The translations under genes and the position numbers were made by a program. Shown here in pieces: positions 34,735 to 44,210 of a stretch of DNA of 64,000 nt. Source of the DNA: Lineus longissimus. Taxonomy: Eukaryota > Nemertea > Pilidiophora > Heteronemertea > Lineidae. The notes beneath the pieces were generated by a model that did not search any database, was not told where the DNA came from, and was given only the letters and a program-made list of their open reading frames with translations. Each line of letters starts with the position of its first letter. The stretch's first letter is position 1. Where the stretch lies: contig NC_088311.1 in the NCBI RefSeq assembly GCF_910592395.1, positions 12,402,501-12,466,500 of the forward strand. The letters are read 5' to 3'.

Positions 34735-35470
34735 TTCAGAAAAGAAGTTTGACCTAGCACAAAGCCCAACTCAGAGTCAGATGAAAAAAAGATTTTTATT
34801 CTGTTTTAACTCTTTAAATCCTTGAATTTTTTTAGTGTTTCCAAGTATTTCAGCAATTTTCACCCCAAACGACCTCCAAATGCCCCCCCCCCCCCCCCCC
34901 CCCATGTACAAGAGAGCTAATTAATTTCACTAGTATTATTTCATCAAACGGATGAAAACAAGTATATTGCATATCCCTAAACCGCCCGAAAACCAGCCTA
35001 AGTTTCATGATGGCGATGGTGTTGCTTGAGATTAGGTACGTACTGGCAGGCAGCTAGGCTAAGAAACTAGACAAAAATCAGTGGCCGGATATCGGCCGGT
35101 TAGGACATAAAGGGTCAAATATCACATGCCAAAAAATGACAAGCAGTTTTTTAAAAAAAACGACCGATGCTATGACTTTCAATTCCAAGCGATGACAGAT
35201 CAATTAAATCAAAAATTTGTATTGAAAAAGTTTGACCATCCAGTCCACGCGTTTACACTCCATCATCTATAGCCCAAAAACGATGCGGACAAATAATTTA
35301 TCATGAATGGACAACAGTAGTAACAGTATTTTATTGTAAAATAAAAGGCTGTATTAAAATTTTAGTAAATACTTACGGATTTTACATTCTTCAAAACACT
35401 TGAGTGTGGGCACGAGTGGCATTAAAAACCCCAGGGGTGGCACGGAGGGCCTGCAATGCCACATTTAAAA

Positions 35471-36508
35471 ATGAAATGGCCAGGGCCATTGTGCTCACCT
35501 CATGTGGAGGAAAGATGGATAAAGAGCATGGTATTGTGTCATGTAGTGTTAGGTTTGATGTAGGTCCAAGCAATTACAATTTCCCCAAAATGGCCAATTT
35601 ACAGTACATTCGACCTCTGTGACCTTGAAAAGTAGGTCAAATCAAAGAAGACCCGGGTGACACATTGAATGGTTGTTAGAATAAGATGTACCTATGATAT
35701 AAAATTGGTGCCAATCAGGCAAGTAATACTAGGAATAATGGCATTTTGAAGAATTTACGATTTGGCCCCCTCCCTGGAGGCCAAGCGGCAAATCAGATCG
35801 CACCAAACTTCGGTACCTGAGACCACCTGACCAAGGGGTACATGTGTACTTAATTTGTGATCAATAGTCATTGCAGTTAAGAAACGTGCCATAGTTACGG
35901 CCTGACGGCGAATTTACGCCATTTGACCTCTGTGACCTTGACAAGAAGGTCAAATTAAAAACCTGTGTGACATATATTGTATGGCGGTTAGATGTACCCA
36001 TGATATCAAATTGGTGGCAATCGGGCAAGAAGTTAAGGAATAATCAAATTTTTAAGGTTTTTGGATTTTGCCCCCTGGTGGTCAAGTGGTGAATCATATT
36101 GGACCAAACTTCGGTCCCTGAGATTACCTGACTAAGGGGTAAATGTGTACCAAATTTGGGATCAATAGTCATTGCAGTTTAGAAACGTGCCATCGTTACA
36201 TCCTAACGGCCAATTTACACTATTTGACCTCTGTGACCTTGAAAAGGAGGGCAAATCAAAAACCCGGAGGATATATGATGCAACTTTGCTAGAAGTACCT
36301 ACCATATTTTTTTCAAAATTTCCCGACTACTATTAAGGGAGATATTGCATATTTTCACTTTTAACGTTTGGCCCCCTGGTGGCCAAACCATGAAACGAAT
36401 CGGACCGAAACTTGGTCTCCAAGGTGTCATTACATAAGGGTACATGTGTACCAAGTTTCAACTTAATAGCTCTAACAGTTACGAAACGTGCCCTGCTAAC
36501 GGACGACG

Positions 36509-36567
<59 letters not shown>

Positions 36568-36618
36568 ACGACGGACGCCACGGTATGGGATAAGCTCACC
36601 TCTGCTAAGAGGTGAGCT
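35471..36618 (-). mobile_element. H1 repeat copy c
   Basis: Mirror of H1 copy b; ATGAAATGGCCAGGGCC at one end and (GAC)n (36503-36567) plus hairpin at the other. The (GAC)n run is one triplet longer than in the left arm. Host A runs flank both ends. Confidence 0.88.
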
Positions 36619-37065
36619 AAACATGAGTTACCAAGATTTGGTATCCCGATGGCGATGCAATCATATTTACAAAACAAAAAGAAATACATGTAAAGTGGTA
36701 GAACATTTTTTTTGCAACTGATTTGAAACATATCTTAAACGATATGTGCTGGAGATGCCAAGCCTCTTTCATGCCGTCATTGCCATGGTGATGCTGGCCG
36801 ATGCTATTGCACCCCGTCAATCAAATATCCTTTAAAAAATTGTATTACAAATTGTAAAAAATCTTGACAGTGCATCATGCTGTGCACACGTGCTACCCGC
36901 TGACCGACTTTCGAATGTCGTCTCGAGCCAATGTGAATCCTTTTCTGTGAAGATCTATTGTAAACATGGTTTGTTTTGGCGACCCTAGGTGGTGCCGGCG
37001 TATCTGGCAATACTGCAAAGGTCCTATAAATAGACGAATTCGAAGAAGTTTGTTTTGGTGCTGAC

Positions 37066-37148
37066 CACACCATAAGCGTCTTCTATTGTCGAGCGTAGTA
37101 TAAATTGAGCTCCGGGGCCAAGGAGAGACCACTTCGTATTTCGCTTTC
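37066..37148 (+). repeat. Ngaro split direct repeat A1
   Basis: Starts CACACCATAAGCGTCTTC and ends CTTCGTATTTCGCTTTC. It matches A2 (41219-41301) except for CCGGGG versus CCCGGG in the middle. Confidence 0.9.
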
Positions 37149-37190
37149 GTCGCACTCGGACCGGGCTTTATTCCTTTGGTATTCTTCGGT

Positions 37191-37859
37191 GTAAGTAGAA
37201 TTTCTGCCGCTTTTGTGCTCTCGATTTCCTTTGTCCGTATTTCGGCTACGCCTACTGTGTAGTCTCCGCTTTGTGGCCTACGTGCTCTGGCCTCTACTAT
37301 GCTTCTGTGCTTTCGGATCTTGCTTCTCTTGGATTTGGTGTTCGTCTTTTCCCGTATTTCTCGTTTATGTCTATGTTTTATATGTTCTGTTTGTCTCTGC
37401 TTAAATTGTTGGTCCGTGGGTATCAACAAGCCCGTAGGAGTGCAATGTGTAAAGCTTAAATTGTTGGTCCGTGGGTATCAACAAGCCCGTAGGGGTGCAA
37501 TGTGTAAAGCTTAAATTGTTGGTCCGTGGGTACCAGCAAGCCCGTAGGGGTGCAATGTGTAAGCTTGAGTTGTTGGTCCGTTGGTATCAACGGGCCTGTT
37601 GGGGTACGCTGTGTAAAGCTCAAATTGTAGTTCCGTAGGTATCGGCAGGCCCGTGGGGGTGCAGTGTGGCTTGCATAGTTGTTGCCCATGGGGGTGCCAT
37701 GTATGGAAGTATAGTTCGTGGATGCTCTATCGGCGCGTGGGGTATAAACGTGTCAAAGTTTGTGTCAAGCCATATGCGGCTCCAGTATAGCAGAATGCGG
37801 TTGTTGAGTGCTCAAATATCAGGGGTTTGTTTTGTAATGTATTATTTCTTGTGTTGCAG
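37191..37859 (+). other. Likely 5' UTR intron of the Ngaro gag
   Basis: A donor (TTCGGT/GTAAGTAG, 37191) and an acceptor (TTCTTGTGTTGCAG, ending 37859) bracket this region. The acceptor lies immediately before the ATG at 37860. The short ORFs within it are not conserved proteins. Confidence 0.5.
37401..37680 (+). repeat. 55-bp tandem repeat in the Ngaro 5' region
   Basis: Units starting TTAAATTGTTGGTCCGTGGG at 37401, 37456 and 37511, then two degenerating units to about 37680. Exact period 55 bp for the first three. Confidence 0.85.
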
Positions 37860-38162
37860 ATGGTTCAGCCGACTACCCTAAAGAAAAAGCATTCCCTGGT
37901 GGGGAAAAGTTTGCTGCCGCTGTTCGCACGGTTCAATGGTAGCCCTGATGAGCCCAGAGAGTTGGCTAGGATGGACAAGGATCAACCTTTGGAGAATCTG
38001 GATTCCGATGGTATCGCCACAGCCTTCAAGAAACTCACCGGAGAAAACATCGGAGACGTCCTTGCCGCCCTCGGCAAACAAAGTGGAGCTGGAGTGGCTT
38101 TATTGCACCATGCAATTGTGCTAGCGAACGAAATCGGCCAGCCAGTAGGGCAGCCCCTTAGG
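37860..38162 (+). CDS. gag: Ngaro gag-like protein, exon 1
   Basis: Starts at ATG directly after an acceptor (TTGCAG/ATGGTTCAG) and encodes 101 residues beginning MVQPTTLKKKHSLVGK. It ends QPLR/GTAAGTCA with the donor exactly at a codon boundary, so it joins exon 2 (38361) in phase 0. Without splicing a stop follows after four codons. Gag proteins of DIRS-order elements are poorly conserved; the assignment rests on position upstream of RT, the zinc knuckle in exon 2 and the in-phase intron. Spliceosomal introns have been reported in DIRS-like elements, but I cannot confirm use here. Confidence 0.65.
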
Positions 38163-38360
38163 GTAAGTCAATAGCTTCAGTCCTATCGGTTGTGCGGTTA
38201 AAGTGGGTGATTATCTGTCGGCTATGTTCATGGTCTCTGGAAATGGTTATGTGAGCATGTGGTATAAGATGCGGCTGGTGTGCTCTGGGTGGTATGATTT
38301 CGGATGGGTAGAATGTTATGTTTCGGTGCTTGTGTTATAACAATGGTTTTGCTATTTCAG
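38163..38360 (+). other. Predicted 198-bp phase-0 intron in the Ngaro gag
   Basis: GTAAGT at 38163 and TTGCTATTTCAG ending at 38360 give canonical borders, and removal joins two open frames in phase. The interior contains stops in the upstream frame. Confidence 0.6.
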
Positions 38361-39029
38361 GACCCGCCCATCACTCCACCGGGTGTTTCGGATGATGTAA
38401 GTGAGCCACCGAGGAAGGTGCAGAGGATAGCGTGCCAGGCGACCGTAGCTGATCCAGTGCAGAAGGCAAAGGCGAAGGTGAGGTCCTTGGCATTACATGA
38501 AGAGCCCAATGAGTCGTTGATGTTGCTGTACCTGGAGGATTTAGCGGCGGCTGCTACTTCTGTTTCGCATAAGGACATGGAGTTGTTCGACGATTTATAT
38601 CGTCAGGCAAGGCGTTACCAAGGAAAGGTGGACATTGCTAATGTTATCTTGACGGTGTTGGGTGGTGGTACGGGTGAGCTTATCACCAAGGCCATTAGCA
38701 AGTCGCTAAAAAAGGTAGTCGAACCGAAGCCGATTGAAACCGTGAAACCTGAAGAGAGCCCAAACCCAAGCCCGTCCATTCAACATAGGTCACCTTTAAC
38801 GGATTTGTATAGCCAGGTTGCTGCGGTTGCATCTTTGCAGCAGATGATGAATCCGCTCTTTGATTCCTATAGGGGTGGGGCGTCAAGAGGTGCCCGGCGC
38901 GGCAGGGGTAGGGGAACGGATTCCTCTCCTCCAAATAATTATCAATGTTATTTTTGTAACTCACCAGATCATTTTTATCGTGATTGCGATAAAATGAAAG
39001 AGGCATCGAAGATGGCAAAAACGAAGTAG
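38361..39029 (+). CDS. gag: Ngaro gag-like protein, exon 2 with CCHC zinc knuckle
   Basis: 222 codons in phase with exon 1, ending at TAG. The C-terminal part is Gly/Arg-rich (RGGASRGARRGRGRG) and then carries CYFCNSPDHFYRDC, a CX2CX4HX4C zinc knuckle at about residues 196-209 of the exon, a nucleic-acid-binding motif of retroelement gag proteins. The spliced product would be about 323 residues. The RT ORF starts 126 bases downstream after a further acceptor-like TTTGTTTTAG. Confidence 0.7.
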   Translation, partial: DPPITPPGVSDDVSEPPRKVQRIACQATVADPVQKAKAKVRSLALHEEPNESLMLLYLEDLAAAATSVSHKDMELFDDLYRQARRYQGKVDIANVILTVLGGGTGELITKAISKSLKKVVEPKPIETVKPEESPNPSPSIQHRSPLTDLYSQVAAVASLQQMMNPLFDSYRGGASRGARRGRGRGTDSSPPNNYQCYFCNSPDHFYRDCDKMKEASKMAKTK

Positions 39030-39155
39030 GTCCCCTCCCGGAGCATTCTGCTCTAGTGGAGATTTACATCTTCACGTGGGTGGGGGGCCGGGCTTCGCGT
39101 CCGTCGGATTTGTCTGCTGCGACTTTTAAAGCTACTGCTCTCTTTGTTTTAGGGT

Positions 39156-40811
39156 ATGGACATTTTGGGTTACGAAATCCAGGATTGGGAATTCCAGATT
39201 CCGTTTGATCCGCAGAGAGCAGTAGCATCCAAGCATCTGTCGCCGCAGTGGACAACTCTGGATGGGCGTGAACCTCGGCTTTCCACCCACCAATGCCCGG
39301 ATTTTGAAAGCGTTATAAATGACGGTGTATGTTTTGATTTGAACGAGCTGCCACTACGAAACCCTGATCATTTTGTAGCAGGTCAAGTTCATCAAAATTT
39401 AGATCAATGGCGGGAAGTCATTGGCCATGTTTCTGATACTTGTCCTGTTTCTAGCCAAGTATTATCATGGCTAACAGACGGTGTTAATGTGGATGATTTT
39501 TTCAGGCCATTTAAGGGCAACTTTAAAGGTGAATCGTTTGACTCGGATACCCCGCCTTCTCGATACTACCCGAATTCCAACAGTTGTCAGCAGTTTGGGG
39601 AGTTTATAGCCTCGGAGCTTCAGCAGCGTGTTAAAACGGGGGCAATGGAATTAGTTGGTCGGGTGGGCGAGTGTCAATTACCATCCATCATCATGCCGCT
39701 TACTGTCGAGCCTACAAAACCACGGCTTTGCATAGACAACCGATACTTAAATTTATGGATTAAGGATTCTCCGTTTCAATTGGAAACGCTTAAACATGTT
39801 TATAGGCTAGTTGATGAAAATGCGAGAATGGTCTCAACGGATGAGAAATCCGGGTATGATCATGTTCTCCTGTCCCCTTCCAGTTCATCTTACTTTGGCG
39901 TACAGTTTGGGGGTTGGGTTTTCCGCTGTAGATCTTTGCCGTTCGGGTGGAAGTCTTCCGCTTATATCTATCAAATGGTTGGGATGGTTGCAACAACGTA
40001 TTTGCGCACATTTGGCATTCGCAATGCTCAGTATATCGATGATAGATTAGCCGTAGAGGCAGTGTTCTCTACTTCTAGCGTAAAGCATCTTCCAATAGAG
40101 GTAATTGCTTATGCTTTGTTGCAGCTATTAACGAGATTGGGTTACACATTTGCAATTCACAAGTGTAAGCTCGACTTTGGGACGTATCTCAAATATTTGG
40201 GGTTTATGGTTGATTCAGCTAGATTAGCTTATATTCTCCCGGACTATAAGAAAGTTAGCTTTGGGGCTTTGCGTGATTATATCCTGTCGTGCCAGCAGAT
40301 CAATATCAAAACGTTGCAAAGATTTTCAGGCAAATGTGTGTCAATGTTGTTGGCAGTTCCAGCAGCTGCTCTATGCCCCGTAAGCGCACTGGAGCGCTAC
40401 TCAGCTTGGGCCAAAAGCGCTGGGGTAGATCTTTCGCTAGGTTATCTCTTTAGGCTAGTAAGTGACTCGGGTAAGGTATTAGATCAATGTGTCTCATATG
40501 CAGTGATGTATTCCCGCTTGTTGGAGTATTTGACGACGCTCAATATCTACGAGGGGGAGACACCTCATAGTCTCAGGTCGGGTTGTGCCATAACGTTGAA
40601 GTTGTCCGGGGCGGCTGACTCCAATTCCCAGACTATGAGGCATGTTGGTTGGTTCAAAGAATCTTCATGCAGTTATTACAGTCGTGAGGATTCTTTGAAA
40701 GAGCCGGCGCAGTTGGCTCAGAGGTTAGCTTCGTCACCAGCTTTGTCGGGAAAGATTGAATCTGATTACCAACGCTATGCAACATTTAACACTTTGAATC
40801 ATGCAATCTAG
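39156..40811 (+). CDS. pol: Ngaro reverse transcriptase fused to truncated tyrosine recombinase
   Basis: 551 codons from ATG (MDILGYEIQDWEF). Residues about 150-380 are RT: KPRLCIDNRYLN, STDEKSGYDHVLL, FRCRSLPFGWKSSAYIYQ and catalytic YIDD at 293-296, then LKYLGFMVD. At about residue 405 the sequence passes straight from the RT thumb/connection (QRFSGKCVSMLLAVPA) to the C-terminal part of a tyrosine recombinase (CPVSALERYSAW). The recombinase keeps H-x-x-R (HSLR, 471-474), the second His/Trp box (RHVGW, His 496) and Tyr 507 or 508, but the first catalytic Arg and the RNase H domain are gone. The deletion is in frame. RT may still be active; the recombinase should not be. The start could be further upstream if gag and pol are joined by splicing. 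Confidence 0.88.
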   Translation: MDILGYEIQDWEFQIPFDPQRAVASKHLSPQWTTLDGREPRLSTHQCPDFESVINDGVCFDLNELPLRNPDHFVAGQVHQNLDQWREVIGHVSDTCPVSSQVLSWLTDGVNVDDFFRPFKGNFKGESFDSDTPPSRYYPNSNSCQQFGEFIASELQQRVKTGAMELVGRVGECQLPSIIMPLTVEPTKPRLCIDNRYLNLWIKDSPFQLETLKHVYRLVDENARMVSTDEKSGYDHVLLSPSSSSYFGVQFGGWVFRCRSLPFGWKSSAYIYQMVGMVATTYLRTFGIRNAQYIDDRLAVEAVFSTSSVKHLPIEVIAYALLQLLTRLGYTFAIHKCKLDFGTYLKYLGFMVDSARLAYILPDYKKVSFGALRDYILSCQQINIKTLQRFSGKCVSMLLAVPAAALCPVSALERYSAWAKSAGVDLSLGYLFRLVSDSGKVLDQCVSYAVMYSRLLEYLTTLNIYEGETPHSLRSGCAITLKLSGAADSNSQTMRHVGWFKESSCSYYSREDSLKEPAQLAQRLASSPALSGKIESDYQRYATFNTLNHAI

Positions 40812-41148
40812 GTGTCGTTTTGTTAATGTATTGGTCTTGGTTCTGATAATCCATTTCTGTCGAGTGTGTCCATAATTGTATCACTTTTAAGGTAGCGTTT
40901 GTAATTGATAAACTCTTGTCAAATGGGTTGAAGGTTTATATTTTCTGTAATTAAAGCGGATATTATAAAAGTTTCTTCTTCAGTCTATGTAAGTTGTCGT
41001 TCCTGCCATCCCATGATACCATGAGCTTTGCCTGTGGACATCCATTTGCTGTTCATGGTTTTGGGTGTTGTGGGGTGATGGGTGATGGGGTGATGGGGTA
41101 TTGGGGGAAAAAGCTGGAATGGTGATATGGAATGTTTTCGGGAATCCA

Positions 41149-41301
41149 TATCAGGTTGATATTCAGGTTTTCCTCCCAATACTTTCAGCGAGATAATGGA
41201 AGACGCTTAGGATGTGTTCACACCATAAGCGTCTTCTATTGTCGAGCGTAGTATAAATTGAGCTCCCGGGCCAAGGAGAGACCACTTCGTATTTCGCTTT
41301 C
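41149..41301 (+). repeat. Ngaro internal B1A2 junction with lox-like inverted arms
   Basis: B1 (41149-41220) and A2 (41219-41301) meet at CA. Around the joint, GAAGACGCTTA (41199-41209) and TAAGCGTCTTC (41226-41236) are perfect 11-bp inverted arms around a 16-bp centre (GGATGTGTTCACACCA), nearly extendable to 15 bp. This is the layout of a tyrosine-recombinase core site and also what a circular intermediate would carry at its joint. Confidence 0.8.
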
Positions 41302-41497
41302 TAGGATCTCTGGGCAGAAGCTTTTGCCCCGTATTCTACGGGGATTGAGCGTATGGCCGTTGGGTGCCATGTTAGTCGCCTCGGCCCCAATTTTATTAGC
41401 TTACGTTGTCTTTTGGAACTTTGGGCTGTGGGGATCGGAGGATCCTTTTGCCCACCCCACCCCCCCCTTTGCGGTCTTTTATTTTCTCGCCCCTGAG

Positions 41498-41569
41498 TAT
41501 CAGGTTGATATTCAGGTTTTCCTCCCAATACTTTCAGCGAGATAATGGAAGACGCTTAGGATGTGTTCA
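41498..41569 (+). repeat. Ngaro split direct repeat B2 (right end)
   Basis: Identical to B1 over 72 bases (TATCAGGTTGATATTCAGG to GGATGTGTTCA). The host sequence resumes with GAGCGTGGTGTCC. Confidence 0.9.
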
Positions 41570-42740
41570 GAGCGTGGTGTCCCTAGGCATTGTCCAAAGT
41601 CAGCTAAGGCCTTCTGACGAGTGACATGTTCTGGGTGTGCGCACTCATTGTTTAAATTGTTTTGGAGCCGATTCCTCTTCTTCAAACAGGCCTATCTGGA
41701 TGAACACACTCCCTCAAGTGCATGCACACAGTCCCTTCACTGCCACAACCTTCTACCAAAATAACATTGCGCAATATTGTTTCACCACTAGGCCTACGCC
41801 TCGTTATTTCACCAGTTACGTCATTACGTTGATAAGACGAATTCGAAGAAGTTTGCACTGACCCTTGAACAAAGGATCGCCGTGTCTCTCTAGGCACTGT
41901 CCGAAGTCGGCTTACTAGGCCTTCTGACATATTCCGAGTGTGCGCATTCGATTTGTTTTGGCACCGATTCCGTCTTCTTCGAATACGTCTATTTCCTAAG
42001 TGGTGATATATAATATAGACCTAGGCCTATAGATTCATGCACTAGATTGGGAACAACGTTTACATGACGTAGTGTTGGCTGTCGTCACGTCACCATGCAT
42101 TTTACATTACTGTAACGTGACGAGACGCGACGTTTTCGTAAACGTTTGTTAGGGCACTAACATTGGAATGGCCAAGACGGGGTCAGTCGTTCTCCGCGAG
42201 AGGGCGTACTTTACAAATTAACGACGATTTCCCTTGCGTTTGGACACTGTCTTGTCGCTGCTTTTCGTGCTTTTGCCGCGGTTATACTAGCATGAGTAGT
42301 TTGTTCCGAAATACTAGCGTTGGGATTGCTGTTCGCCATCATGCAATCGGTAAATATTATTGCTTTACGGTCTGGATGATTTAGGGAAAAGTATTGTAGA
42401 AGACGAACAAGTTTTTTTCGTTGATTCTGTGAGAAAAAGACGCTTACTCGTAGGCCTACCGCCCGGTACCACAGTGACAGAGTACAGACCATCATTCATG
42501 CAATCGATGCATGGCGTGTGTGTCATTGACACTGTCGAGTGTGTGCAGACTTAAGACTGCAGTCTAGGCGTTCAGGCTACAGGCTTCATCATGTCTGTGT
42601 ATGTGTAAGCCTAGTGTCACTCTCAGCTCAGTCTTACTCTCTGTGGAGTGTGCGTCCATCATGATATTGTATTGCCAACACGTCATGGCGTGCATACTAT
42701 ATATATCGGTACTATAGATCCATGCACTTCATTGGGACCA
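41570..42740 (-). repeat. Right-arm mirror of 8520-9693
   Basis: Contains the mirrored internal duplication and the mirrored MMANSNPN ORF (42211-42342, minus strand). Coordinate sums with the left arm are a constant 51262, showing no indels over this stretch. Confidence 0.9.
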
Positions 42741-43812
42741 ACGTTTGTGAGGGCACTAACATTGGAATAACGCTAAAAGCAGTAGCTGGTTTTAGGGTTG
42801 GCCGTTAGGCGCCGCAGGCTCATGTGCGCGTGTTAGCTGCGCGCGCACTAGCTGCCTTGAGACTGTGTATTTAAGGTGTAAATAAATGCACGTGTATAAA
42901 CACAGACATGACATGTCAGCCGGCTTTTTCAAACGAGGGAGATTGAACATGAGAACAAGACAAAACATAACATAAAATTTGCATCAATCGATATTAAACC
43001 TTGACCAGAGCCTACATCATCGCAATGTCTTGGGCTAGCTGGTAGAAATCCGAGAATGTCTGATTTAATGAGCAGAAAATGTTAGAATCACGGTGCTGCC
43101 CTGATCACGCCCACTTCTGACTTTTCTGTGTATTGTGAACTTTGTGTGTTCCAACACTAACCCTAACCCTGATAACCTCACCAGTTGCTCAAAAACTGCA
43201 TTGATGGTTCGGTAAAGGTAGGAAATATAATAATATTACATGAAACATGGCTTTATATTGAAATAAAAGTTTGTTCATATGATATCATAAAGTCACTTAA
43301 GCTAAGGACACTTTAACTTTGTCACATCCTTCCTCCTTGTCTGTTTTTACACTTTCTCTGATTTCAATTTCATTTGTGATTTATCCCAAGGTCTATTGTT
43401 TTTCTGTTACAAAGGAGATATGTAGTGTTCCTTTATGCATGGAAAACTGGTTTGAATGCAAAAACCACTTGTTATTTTGTAACAAAAACAAATGATGTGG
43501 AAGACAAAATTGTGACTGTCCTTCAGAAAATGGCATTTTCAACTCGTTCGGCACCACCAACAACCGAGAAAAATGTTAAAGACCGTTGGTTTTGAATTAG
43601 ATCAGTGCAGAATTCGGAATATATCAGGAAATTGTCCCAGTGGATGAGGTGATTTTAGGCAATTCTTAGGCGTATTGCATTAGGTCTTATTTTGGCCCTT
43701 TTTGACCGATCTAACCCTTATATTTTCTGTAATTCACACTGAACATCTTAGTTTTAGTGCGTTTCATCATTTGTAATCCCCTCATACCAAAAACAGATAA
43801 AAAAACCTTTAA
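42740..43812 (-). repeat. A module, outer right copy
   Basis: Mirror of 7450-8520, without the palindromic micro-insertions. Its far edge runs directly into the third copy (AACCTTTAATTCATAATTTT), the same junction seen at the inner A module, which shows tandem arrangement. Confidence 0.85.
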
Positions 43813-44210
43813 TTCATAATTTTAGGTTTTTCGGTTCACTTTAACTGTTCTAGACCCCAACGCTTATTGCCTGATTTATCAGTCGAATATGGCAAATATA
43901 CTTTTTTTTTGGAAATGATCTGGAACAATCATTTATTCATATAAAACTGGAATAAATGTCCATCGCATGGTAAATTTGTTTTTTAATTGAAATTTTTTGA
44001 AAATAGCCCCAAAAAGTACCCTGCCCAATATTGAAAGGGTCCATTTGAACCCTCCAAACATAGTCGATTTGCACCGAATGCTAAATAATGTTGAGATCTA
44101 TGCCCTACCAACAAAATATGATGAAATGGAAACATTCGTGATGATTTTGGCTGTAATTTCAGCCATTATCTAAAGAGCCCTTTCTGCCGCCTCTTTTCTG
44201 TTATATTCCT

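Larger units (their letters stand above)
37066..41569 (+). mobile_element. Ngaro-type tyrosine-recombinase retrotransposon, internally deleted (4.5 kb)
   Basis: Split direct repeats in the order A1-coding-B1A2-B2 mark this as an Ngaro element of the DIRS order: A1 37066-37148, B1 41149-41220, A2 41219-41301, B2 41498-41569. A1 and A2 differ at one base; B1 and B2 are identical. Coding parts are a spliced gag with a zinc knuckle and a 551-codon RT-tyrosine recombinase ORF. The left arm (core 9693-9694) and third copy (about 53282-53285) show the uninterrupted site. Integration joined at a CA dinucleotide with no target duplication, as expected for a tyrosine recombinase and unlike LTR or LINE insertion. 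RNase H and the N-terminal half of the recombinase are missing, so the copy is probably non-autonomous. Confidence 0.9.
23586..43812 (-). repeat. Right arm of the giant inverted repeat, with Ngaro insertion
   Basis: Reverse complement of 7450-22986. It holds inner A (23772-24880), minisatellite (25288-26606), pogo MITE (26945-27122), H2 (28990-31791), H1 (35471-36618), an Ngaro element (37066-41569) and outer A (42740-43812). At 43812 the sequence continues without a break into the third copy instead of into the AT-rich block seen at 7311-7449. Confidence 0.95.

Noticed and set aside
37066-41569. LTR retrotransposon (Gypsy-like) reading of the Ngaro element
   Set aside because: No long terminal repeats, no target duplication, no integrase or protease; split direct repeats and a tyrosine recombinase instead.
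7450-43812. Pure assembly artefact (mirrored contig)
   Set aside because: The arms differ by a 4.5-kb insertion, a satellite unit and small indels; haplotype joining is still possible and is listed as a test.
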